Shown here in pieces: positions 4,912 through 11,323 of a stretch of DNA of 16,249 bases (the first letter of the stretch is position 1; each line of letters opens with the position of its first letter). Both the position numbers and the translations under genes were made by a program. Source of the stretch: UMGS946 sp048421225 (GTDB lineage: Bacteria > Bacillota > Clostridia > Christensenellales > CAG-138); assembly GCA_048421225.1 (NCBI GenBank), contig DBFNRV010000040.1, positions 1 to 16,249 of the forward strand, written 5' to 3'. The notes under the pieces are model-generated. The model did no database searches and was not told the origin of the DNA. It saw only the letters and a list, made by a program, of their open reading frames with translations.

Positions 4912-6918
4912 TTAATATTTTGCAACCGTACTCTTAATTATATCATCGCTTACTAAGTTTGGAAGCGTAATGTGATCAGTTGCCGAATTAACCAAGTTAT
5001 ACTCTTCAGCGGTGAACATCGAATTTTCATTCCGTGCCCACGCCCGCCTTGCCACGCCGCACATGGTATCCCAGGGCATTGCCATGGAAAGGATGGCGTC
5101 AACGCGCTCGCTCCCGTCAAGTACCATGCCAAAGCCGCCGTTTATTGCTTTGCCTATTCCAACGCCGCCGCCGTTATGCAGGGCTATAAGGCTCATTCCC
5201 CTGGCCGCGTTTCCGGCAAAGCACTGCGTGGCCATATCGGCCATTATGTTGGAGCCATCCTTTATATTTGACGTCTCGCGAAATGGCGAGTCCGTTCCTC
5301 CGGTATCGTGGTGGTCACGACCTAGCATCACAGGCCCTATGACTCCGTTTCTGACCATTTCGTTGAATTTAAGCGCAATCTTGGTGCGCCCCATGGCATC
5401 CTGATAAAGTATCCTCGCCTTTGTACCGACTACCAGCTTATTCTTTTTAGCGTCGCGAACCCAAACATAGTTGTCGTAGTCCTGATAGCGCCTGTTGGGG
5501 TCGATACATTCCATCGCTGCGCGGTCCGTAGCGTCAAGATCCGCCTGTTTGCCGCTTAAGCATACCCAGCGGAACGGTCCGTAGCCGTAGTCAAAGAGCT
5601 GTGGGCCAAGTATATCTTCGACATATGAGGGAAAGATAAAGCCGTCCTTCTCGTCAACGCCGTTTTTGCATATCTCCTTAACCCCCGCGTCATACACCGC
5701 CTTTAAGAAGCTATTTCCATAATCAAAGAAATAGGTGCCGCGCTCATGAAGCCGCTTGATTAGCTCATAATGCCGAACGAGCGATTTGTTGACGAGCGCC
5801 TCAAACGTTTCCTTGTCCTCGTACAGCATGCGCGTGCGCTCTTCAAAAGTAATGCCCTGGGGACAGTAACCGCCGTCATATACCGCGTGGCAGGAGGTCT
5901 GATCCGATAGAAGATCAACATGAACGCCGTTATTTACAATGTACTCCAATAGGTCAACTACGTTTCCAAGGTACGCTATTGCGCACGGGCGCCTGGCCGA
6001 GAGCTCTTCCTTCGCCCACTCTATACACTGATCAAGGCTGTCTGAATATTTGTCCACCCAGCCCTGCTCATAGCGGGTCATTATACGCGATATATCGACC
6101 TCGGCTATTATGGACACCGCTCCGGCTATGTTGGCGGCCTTACCCTGGGCGCCGCTCATTCCGCCAAGGCCCGCCGATACGAACAATTTGCCCGACAGAT
6201 CCTCATTCTTTGGTATGTTTAGCTTAAGGCGGCCCGCGTTAAGCAGCGTGTTGAATGTGCCGTGAACAATCCCCTGGGGGCCTATGTACATCCATCCGCC
6301 CGCAGTCATCTGGCCATAATTGGCCACGCCCAGCGCCGCCGCGCGGTTGAAGTTTGCCTGATCGTCAAACAGGCCTATCATCAGCCCGTTCGTAATTATC
6401 GCGCGCGGAGATAGGCTGTGCGAACGGAACAATCCCAGCGGATGCCCGGATTCTATGACAAGCGTCTGCTCGTTGGTAAGCCTTTTCAAATATTCTTTGA
6501 TCAGCCTGTACTGCATCCAATTCTGGCACACCTGGCCGGTTTCGCCATAGGTCACAAGCTCATAGGGATATAACGCTACGTCAAAATCCAGATTGTTATC
6601 GATCATCACCTGAAACGCGCGGCCTTCAATGCAATTACCTTCATATTCCTCTATAGGACGGCCGCAGAGCCTTCCCTTCGGTCTGAACCTATAGCCGTAG
6701 ATTCTCCCATGCTCACGCAGCTCGCGCAGGAATTCGGGAGCAATCGCCGCATGGTGCTCCTGGGGAATATACCTCAGCGCATTTTTAAGCGCAAGCTCTA
6801 TATCCTGTTGAGTAAGGTGCGATTCGCGCTTTGGAGCACGCCGTATACCCTCCTCAAACCCCGGATGGGGCGGCAGCGGTCCCGAGAACAGGTCGTGTAT
6901 AATGTTTGTGTTGTTCAT
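4912..6918 (-). CDS. hutU: Urocanate hydratase (urocanase), long form
   Basis: This enzyme adds water to urocanate to form 4-imidazolone-5-propionate, using tightly bound NAD+ as an electrophile, in the cytosol. With the start chosen here it has 668 residues, longer than the ~555 of Pseudomonas/Bacillus urocanases and close to the ~675 long form known from animals and some Firmicutes. Visible motifs, counted from this start, are the NYGQMTAGGWMYIGPQG segment near 200-216, a glycine-rich NAD-binding stretch GLGGMSGAQG (250-259), GPFRWVCLSG with a conserved Cys at 453, GRDHHDTGG (533-541) and HNGGGVGIG (581-589). The ATG at 6918 has AGGAGG five bases upstream. An in-frame ATG at 6951 lacks a ribosome site and lies almost at the hutH stop. 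The gap to hutH is 43 bases. Confidence 0.97.
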   Translation of the reverse strand: MNNTNIIHDLFSGPLPPHPGFEEGIRRAPKRESHLTQQDIELALKNALRYIPQEHHAAIAPEFLRELREHGRIYGYRFRPKGRLCGRPIEEYEGNCIEGRAFQVMIDNNLDFDVALYPYELVTYGETGQVCQNWMQYRLIKEYLKRLTNEQTLVIESGHPLGLFRSHSLSPRAIITNGLMIGLFDDQANFNRAAALGVANYGQMTAGGWMYIGPQGIVHGTFNTLLNAGRLKLNIPKNEDLSGKLFVSAGLGGMSGAQGKAANIAGAVSIIAEVDISRIMTRYEQGWVDKYSDSLDQCIEWAKEELSARRPCAIAYLGNVVDLLEYIVNNGVHVDLLSDQTSCHAVYDGGYCPQGITFEERTRMLYEDKETFEALVNKSLVRHYELIKRLHERGTYFFDYGNSFLKAVYDAGVKEICKNGVDEKDGFIFPSYVEDILGPQLFDYGYGPFRWVCLSGKQADLDATDRAAMECIDPNRRYQDYDNYVWVRDAKKNKLVVGTKARILYQDAMGRTKIALKFNEMVRNGVIGPVMLGRDHHDTGGTDSPFRETSNIKDGSNIMADMATQCFAGNAARGMSLIALHNGGGVGIGKAINGGFGMVLDGSERVDAILSMAMPWDTMCGVARRAWARNENSMFTAEEYNLVNSATDHITLPNLVSDDIIKSTVAKY

Positions 6919-6961
6919 TTTTGCCTCCTGTTTGATTAATGCCACGGTCATATATTTAAAA

Positions 6962-8509
6962 TCATCTGAAATCAGGAATCATATCAAAGACGATCTTTTC
7001 CATCTCACCGCTCCTAATTATTTCATTCATATTTGATATGTCGGGACGGATTTCCCGATCCTCACCATAGAACTCAACCCTGCTGCGTACAAGGCTGAAT
7101 ATGCTCTTATGTACTGGCGACGGTTCTCCCGCGCGCAGTTCAATCCCCTGTACCGCAGCCATTAATTCAAAAGCCAAAACATAATAGGCGTTATCAATCA
7201 CCTTAGCGCATTTTCTGGCAGCGGTGGTGCCCATGCTTACGTGATCTTCCTGGTTTGCCGAGCTTGGGATAGAGTCGACGCTTGCGGGGTGGGAAAGCAC
7301 CTTGTTTTCAGATACCAGCGATGCGGCGCTGTACTGGCATATCATATATCCTGAATTCAATCCTCCGTTTGGCGTGAGGAACGCGGGGAGTCCATTGCTC
7401 AGGGCCGGATTTACCAGCCTTTCAAGCCTTCGCTCGGATATATTGGCCAGCTCGGAAATCGCGGCGCATAGATAATCCATAACCAAGGCGACGGGCTCGC
7501 CATGGAAATTACCCCCAGAGATCACACTTTCATCATCTAGGAACAAAAGCGGGTTGTCGGTAGCGGAGTTCATTTCGATTTCTAAAACGTTCCGCACATG
7601 CGTGATAGCGTCGCGTATAGCGCCATGAACCTGCGGTATACAACGTATCGCATATGCGTCCTGAACGCGTAGATTTTGAGAGGCCTCAAGAATGGGGCTG
7701 TCTTTGGTCAGCAGCAATATGTTGTTGGCCACAAGCGACTGGCCATGGTGGGGCCGTACGGCCTGAACCCTGGGATCAAACGCGTTTTTGAGGGCGGTTA
7801 ACGCTTCCATGCTCATTGACGCCGTAATATCCGCGATTTGCGCCGCCTTTAATGCGTCGTAACAAGCAAGGGATCCTATTGCCGTCATGCATTGCGTCCC
7901 GTTTATAAGCGCAAGGCCCTCCTTTGCCTGAAGGCTGAAGGTTTCTATCCCAGCTTCAGCCATCGCCTCCGCGCCTGGCAAACGCCTTCCATTATATATT
8001 GCCTCACCCTTTCCTATGAGCGGAAGCACCATATGCGCTAAAGGGGCTAGGTCGCCGCTGGCGCCAAGAGAGCCTTTTTCGGGGATTATCGGATGCACTC
8101 CCTTATTCAGCATCTCCGTGAGCGCCTGAACGATTTCGGGCCTGATGCCTGAATACCCTTTTAACAGAGCGTTTGCCCTTAAAAGGATCATTGCCCTGAC
8201 CGTTGGCCCGCTTAGCGGCTCTCCTACAGCCACACAGTGGCTAAGGATCAGGTTTTCCTGGAGCCTGCCGCTGTTTTCAGCGCCGATACTGACCTTGCTG
8301 AATTCGCCAAAGCCTGTGCTTATGCCGTATGCAACCCGGCCTCCCTCAATTATGCGTTCAACCAAGGCCCTGGAAGAACGCACCGCCTCAAGGGCGGATG
8401 TATCGATAACGACCTTTGCTCCGTGCCTGGCAACGTCAACAACCTGCTCAATAGTAAGCGAATGGCCGTCGATGGCGACTTCTTGTGTTTTGTGATGATT
8501 GCTGTGCAA
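6962..8509 (-). CDS. hutH: Histidine ammonia-lyase (histidase)
   Basis: This enzyme removes ammonia from L-histidine to give trans-urocanate, the first step of the pathway; it forms a cytosolic tetramer. The autocatalytic MIO cofactor is made from Ala-Ser-Gly in KGSLGASGDLAPL (ASG at about 150-152). Other family motifs are YGISTGFGEF near residue 61, QDAYAIRCIPQVHG and SATDNPLLF. It has 515 residues, the normal length. Two starts are possible. An ATG at 8524 has only a weak upstream site. A TTG at 8509, five codons in, has a perfect GGAGG eight bases upstream, but that GGAGG lies inside the longer frame, overlapping the ATG. I prefer the TTG start; the difference does not affect the fold. It is the first gene of the operon, behind a recognisable promoter. 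Confidence 0.97.
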   Translation of the reverse strand: MHSNHHKTQEVAIDGHSLTIEQVVDVARHGAKVVIDTSALEAVRSSRALVERIIEGGRVAYGISTGFGEFSKVSIGAENSGRLQENLILSHCVAVGEPLSGPTVRAMILLRANALLKGYSGIRPEIVQALTEMLNKGVHPIIPEKGSLGASGDLAPLAHMVLPLIGKGEAIYNGRRLPGAEAMAEAGIETFSLQAKEGLALINGTQCMTAIGSLACYDALKAAQIADITASMSMEALTALKNAFDPRVQAVRPHHGQSLVANNILLLTKDSPILEASQNLRVQDAYAIRCIPQVHGAIRDAITHVRNVLEIEMNSATDNPLLFLDDESVISGGNFHGEPVALVMDYLCAAISELANISERRLERLVNPALSNGLPAFLTPNGGLNSGYMICQYSAASLVSENKVLSHPASVDSIPSSANQEDHVSMGTTAARKCAKVIDNAYYVLAFELMAAVQGIELRAGEPSPVHKSIFSLVRSRVEFYGEDREIRPDISNMNEIIRSGEMEKIVFDMIPDFR

Positions 8510-8517
8510 AATATTAT

Positions 8518-8522
8518 CCTCC
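8518..8522 (-). promoter_or_regulatory. Ribosome binding site favouring a TTG start for hutH
   Basis: GGAGG (minus strand) overlaps the last base of an upstream ATG (8522-8524) and stands 8 bases before the TTG at 8507-8509. Spacing favours the TTG. A rare start codon on the first gene could lower its translation. Confidence 0.65.
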
Positions 8523-8567
8523 ATCTGATCTTAGTCCGTAAGCTCTACAAAAACAATTCTTTAATTT

Positions 8568-8596
8568 ATCGTAGCATTGTGGCTAAACGCTGTCAA
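8568..8596 (-). promoter_or_regulatory. hut operon promoter
   Basis: On the minus strand, a perfect -35 TTGACA (8591-8596) and a -10 TACGAT (8568-8573) are separated by 17 bases. Transcription should start near 8561, giving a leader of about 50 bases to the hutH start. It is the only good promoter I see ahead of the five-gene operon. Confidence 0.75.
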
Positions 8597-8599
8597 TGC
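8574..8599. promoter_or_regulatory. Candidate operator overlapping the hut promoter
   Basis: GCATTG (8574-8579) and CAATGC (8594-8599) form a perfect inverted repeat with a 14-base spacer, so the half-site centres are 20 bp apart, two helical turns. It covers the -35 and the spacer, where a repressor would block polymerase. Within it, GCTAAACGCTGTCA (8582-8595) matches about half of the CcpA cre consensus (AARCG core and final CA) but lacks the leading TG, so catabolite control is only a possibility. Confidence 0.45.
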
Positions 8600-8657
8600 G
8601 ATATGCGTTGAAAAGTAATGCTAGAGTGATTAAAATGTTGTCCTAAGTGTAGGTCGT

Positions 8658-8695
8658 GGCTCCTTCTGTTAGAAGAGCCTGGTATGGTGTATAAT
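8658..8695 (+). promoter_or_regulatory. Probable promoter of the two-component genes, with overlapping hairpin
   Basis: A perfect -10 TATAAT lies at 8690-8695. The -35 region (around 8667-8672) does not match consensus. Instead an inverted repeat, GGCT-C-CTTCT (8658-8667) and AGAAGAGCC (8671-8679), covers it. A weak -35 with a dyad on it is the arrangement of an activator- or repressor-controlled promoter, possibly autoregulated by the response regulator; this is inference. The response-regulator ATG is 88 bases downstream of the -10. Confidence 0.5.
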
Positions 8696-8782
8696 GAATT
8701 TATAGTTGGTTGTTTTCATCCCTGCTTTTGGGACGCTGCTTTTTCAGCAATATAAAAGAGACGGAAATTAGGAGTATATAGC

Positions 8783-9451
8783 ATGAAGATTCTGTTGTGC
8801 GAAGACGACGCGGGAATAATCAAAAAGCTCAAGCTCACGCTTGCTCAGGAAGGCTATGAAGTTATATCGGTAAACAGACAGCGCGACGCTATGGAGGCCG
8901 CCGAAAATGAATCCTATGACCTGGCGCTTTTAGACCTCACATTCCCTGACGGAAGCGGATATCCCATATGCTCAGCCATAAAGAGGAGAGGGGATATTCC
9001 GGTGATCTTCCTAACGGCTGCCGATGATGAGTTCAATGTCGTTACCGGCTTTGACGTTGGAGCGGACGATTATATTACAAAGCCATTCAGGCCGCTTGAG
9101 CTTGTATCGCGTATAAAAAACGCGCTGAGGCGCTACGGGAAGTCCCAGTCGGTATTTAACATAGGCTCCTTAAGGGTTGATACAATCAGCGGGGCGGTAA
9201 CCCGCGGCGGAGAAGAGGTTATACTGTCTGCGCTTGAATACAGGCTGTTGCTTATGTTTATAAACAACTGTGGGGCGGTGCTTACCAGGGAGCAGCTCAT
9301 GGGAAAGATATGGGATTTGGCAGGCAACTACGCCAATGACAATGCGCTTACCGTGTGCATAAAGCGTCTGCGCGACAAGATTGAGGATGACCCGCAGGAT
9401 CCTAAAATAATACAGACCGTGCGGGGGCTCGGATATAGGATGGTAAAATGA
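8783..9451 (+). CDS. OmpR-family response regulator
   Basis: A 222-residue DNA-binding response regulator. The receiver domain (1-118) has all key residues: acidic pair Glu7/Asp8/Asp9, phospho-acceptor Asp51 in ALLDLTFPDGSG, Thr78 in FLTAADD, and Lys100 in YITKPF. A short linker leads to a winged-helix domain (about 125-222) with LSALEYRLL and the C-terminal TVRGLGYRM typical of OmpR/PhoB. AGGAG with 8-9 base spacing fixes the ATG at 8783. It overlaps the downstream kinase gene by four bases (ATGA), so the two are made as a pair. The neighbouring ABC exporter suggests that it controls a response to a cell-envelope compound, as in BceRS-type systems; that function is inferred from context. Confidence 0.95.
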   Translation: MKILLCEDDAGIIKKLKLTLAQEGYEVISVNRQRDAMEAAENESYDLALLDLTFPDGSGYPICSAIKRRGDIPVIFLTAADDEFNVVTGFDVGADDYITKPFRPLELVSRIKNALRRYGKSQSVFNIGSLRVDTISGAVTRGGEEVILSALEYRLLLMFINNCGAVLTREQLMGKIWDLAGNYANDNALTVCIKRLRDKIEDDPQDPKIIQTVRGLGYRMVK

Positions 9452-10434
9452 TTAGAAATTCAGAACTTAAGCACATTACCCTGTTCTGCCTTATAGTTTC
9501 GGCCATCTTTTCAGCCGTCGGGTTTTCCCTGTTCGGCAGAGCGGGCTGGCTTGTTCTTATGGCCTGCGCCGTTTTTTCAGCATTTATATTCATAGTATCA
9601 TTGACGAGGCTGCGCTCCATTGCAAAGCTATCGGATCAGCTGTGCGGAATAATGCACGGCGATGCCGTACTTGACATATCGGGCGAGACGGAGGGCGACC
9701 TATCGATACTAAAAAGCGAAATATATAAGATGACGGTAACGCTTCGGGAGCAGGCGTACCAGCTTATGGCTGAAAAGCAGGCGCTGTCCGATTCGCTGTC
9801 CGACATATCGCATCAATTAAAGACCCCGCTTACATCAATGATGATAACAGCGTCGCTTATGACAAGTGAAAAGGACGAGGCGACGCTTGGAGGATATATT
9901 CGAGATATCGAGTCACTTATTCAGGGCATGAGTTTTTTGGTCTCATCGCTTCTTAAAATTTCGCGCCTTGACGCGGGCATGGCAGGACTTGTTTCCGCCA
10001 GGGCGCTGTTAAAGGATGTGGTAGAAAAGGCCTGCGCGCCGCTGCTTATTCCAATGGAATTGCGTGAGGTAAATCTAATCGTAGAAGGCGACCCCGAAGC
10101 CGCCTTTACGGGCGACATCAACTGGATGGCCGAGGCACTGACAAACGTGATAAAGAACTGTATGGAGCACACTCCGCCAGGAGGAACGGTAACGGTTAAC
10201 TATTCGGAGAATCCGCTCCACTCTCTCATAACCGTATTAGACACCGGAGGTGGGATAAGCAGGAAGGATCTGCCCCATATATTCGACAGGTTTTACAGGG
10301 GTGAAAACGCTGCCGAGGGAAGCGTTGGCATAGGGCTGGCGCTCGCAAGGAGAATAGCGGAAGAACACAACGGCACCCTGAGCGCCCATAATAGCGGCAA
10401 GGGCGCTGTGTTTGAGCTTAGGATCTATAAATAA
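9448..10434 (+). CDS. Intramembrane-sensing histidine kinase
   Basis: This 328-residue sensor kinase partners with the preceding regulator. Two hydrophobic segments at about residues 9-29 and 33-52 are joined by only a few residues, so there is practically no extracellular sensor domain. This is the design of BceS/LiaS-like kinases, which sense through a partner membrane protein or within the bilayer. A HAMP-like or coiled linker (55-110) leads to the phosphorylation site His122 in DISHQLKTPLTSM, then the ATPase domain with an N box (TNVIKNCMEHT), G1 (DTGGGI), F box (IFDRFYRG) and G2 (GSVGIGLALA). The start overlaps the response-regulator stop by ATGA. With the ABC genes downstream, it probably senses via the transporter; the ligand is unknown. 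Confidence 0.93.
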   Translation: MIRNSELKHITLFCLIVSAIFSAVGFSLFGRAGWLVLMACAVFSAFIFIVSLTRLRSIAKLSDQLCGIMHGDAVLDISGETEGDLSILKSEIYKMTVTLREQAYQLMAEKQALSDSLSDISHQLKTPLTSMMITASLMTSEKDEATLGGYIRDIESLIQGMSFLVSSLLKISRLDAGMAGLVSARALLKDVVEKACAPLLIPMELREVNLIVEGDPEAAFTGDINWMAEALTNVIKNCMEHTPPGGTVTVNYSENPLHSLITVLDTGGGISRKDLPHIFDRFYRGENAAEGSVGIGLALARRIAEEHNGTLSAHNSGKGAVFELRIYK

Positions 10435-10442
10435 AGCCCAAT

Positions 10443-10496
10443 GTGACATATTCGTAATTTCGAAGTCACCGAATAGTAAGAAGCACGGCTTATACT
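10443..10496 (+). promoter_or_regulatory. Dyad and -10 element: candidate regulated promoter of the ABC genes
   Basis: In the 122-base gap after the kinase, GTGAC (10443-10447) and TTCG (10451-10454) face CGAA (10461-10464) and GTCAC (10465-10469), an almost complete dyad. A -10 TATACT follows at 10491-10496. The -35 position (10468-10473) is poor, directly beside the dyad. A weak -35 next to a dyad suits an activator-dependent promoter, and the neighbouring response regulator is the obvious candidate. This is inference. Confidence 0.5.
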
Positions 10497-10499
10497 TAA

Positions 10500-10539
10500 C
10501 TCCGTATAGAGCATTATGCAAATACGGAGCGCTTTTTTT
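10500..10539 (+). terminator. Intrinsic terminator/attenuator between kinase and ABC genes
   Basis: CTCCGTAT (10500-10507) and ATACGGAG (10522-10529) form a perfect 8-bp stem, with a further GCAT/ATGC pairing inside the loop. Three bases later come seven T residues (10533-10539). It should stop transcripts coming from the two-component genes before the ABC ATPase, whose ribosome site follows directly. The start point predicted from the -10 at 10491-10496 lies inside the 5' arm of the stem. Confidence 0.8.
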
Positions 10540-10556
10540 GAAAGGAGAGCAAGGAA

Positions 10557-11240
10557 ATGGAAATATTGAGGGTGGAGCACCTGTCAAAAATCTATGGTAC
10601 AGGCGAAAACGCCGTGAAGGCATTGGACAATGTATCGTTTTCAGTGCATAAGGGGGATTTTGTAGCCATTACCGGCCCCTCCGGTTCGGGGAAGTCAACA
10701 TTATTGCATATACTTGGCGGCGTTGACGAGCCGACGGCGGGAAAGGTATATGTCGACGGAAAGGATGTATATTCGCAAAACTCCGAGCAGCTGGCCGTAT
10801 TCAGGCGAAGGCAGGTGGGGCTTATATATCAATTCTACAACCTTATACCTGTGCTTGACGTAAGGGAGAATATTACCCTGCCTCTGCTCCTCGACGGGCG
10901 AAAGGTAAACGCCGAGTATTATAACGAGCTTCTTAATACCCTCGATTTAAAGGAGCGGGAGAAGCATCTTCCCAACCAGCTATCGGGAGGGCAGCAGCAG
11001 CGGGTATCCATAGGCAGGGCGCTTATCAATACGCCGGCGATTATGCTTGCCGACGAGCCGACCGGTAATCTGGACAGCAAGAACAGCAGGGAAATAATCG
11101 ACCTCCTCAGGCTGTCCAACAAGAAATACGACCAAACCCTTATCATAATTACGCATGATGAGAGTATCGCGCTGCAGGCCGACAGGATAATCACGATAGA
11201 GGACGGCCAAATCTCCAGGGATGAGGTAATACGCAAATGA
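10557..11240 (+). CDS. ABC transporter ATP-binding protein (MacB/LolD/BceA type)
   Basis: This 227-residue cytosolic ATPase subunit powers the permease encoded next. Motifs in order: Walker A GPSGSGKST (40-48), Q-loop glutamine 92 in YQFYNL, signature LSGGQQQR (142-149), Walker B IMLADEP (162-168) with catalytic Glu167, D-loop NLDS and switch His200 in ITHDE. The length and the GVDEPTAGKV and FYNLIP segments place it with the ATPases that serve FtsX-type permeases in lipoprotein or antimicrobial-peptide export. GGAG lies 9 bases before the ATG. A terminator hairpin precedes it, so its expression is probably set separately from the two-component genes. Its TGA overlaps an ATG that starts a 28-codon ORF. 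Confidence 0.95.
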   Translation: MEILRVEHLSKIYGTGENAVKALDNVSFSVHKGDFVAITGPSGSGKSTLLHILGGVDEPTAGKVYVDGKDVYSQNSEQLAVFRRRQVGLIYQFYNLIPVLDVRENITLPLLLDGRKVNAEYYNELLNTLDLKEREKHLPNQLSGGQQQRVSIGRALINTPAIMLADEPTGNLDSKNSREIIDLLRLSNKKYDQTLIIITHDESIALQADRIITIEDGQISRDEVIRK

Positions 11241-11323
11241 AAACGTTGAACAACGTTAATATAAACGTATATAGCATGTTATATAAAAACCGTTTGGTTA
11301 CGGCGGGGAGGCGACGGCTGTGA
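11237..11323 (+). CDS. Possible 28-residue coupling peptide between ATPase and permease
   Basis: An ATG overlaps the ATPase stop (ATGA, 11237-11240) and runs 28 codons to a TGA at 11321-11323, which overlaps the GTG start of the permease (GTGA). The product would begin MKTLNNVNINVYSM and end GRRRL, basic and without a hydrophobic segment. Ribosomes finishing the ATPase could re-initiate here and then hand over to the permease. It has no ribosome site of its own beyond the end of the ATPase gene. It could equally be chance, since it resembles no family I know. Confidence 0.3.
   Translation: MKTLNNVNINVYSMLYKNRLVTAGRRRL
11242..11268. repeat. Repeated AACGTT motifs before the permease gene
   Basis: AACGTT occurs at 11242-11247 and 11252-11257, ten bases apart, and together with the bases between them forms a 16-bp dyad (AACGTTG-AA-CAACGTT). 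A further AACGT lies at 11264-11268. The helical-turn spacing would suit a DNA-binding regulator or give a small mRNA hairpin. No promoter elements are obvious next to it. Confidence 0.35.

Noticed and set aside
5012..5404. 130-codon plus-strand ORF within hutU
   Set aside because: It is antisense to a highly conserved enzyme; open frames opposite GC-biased codons are expected.
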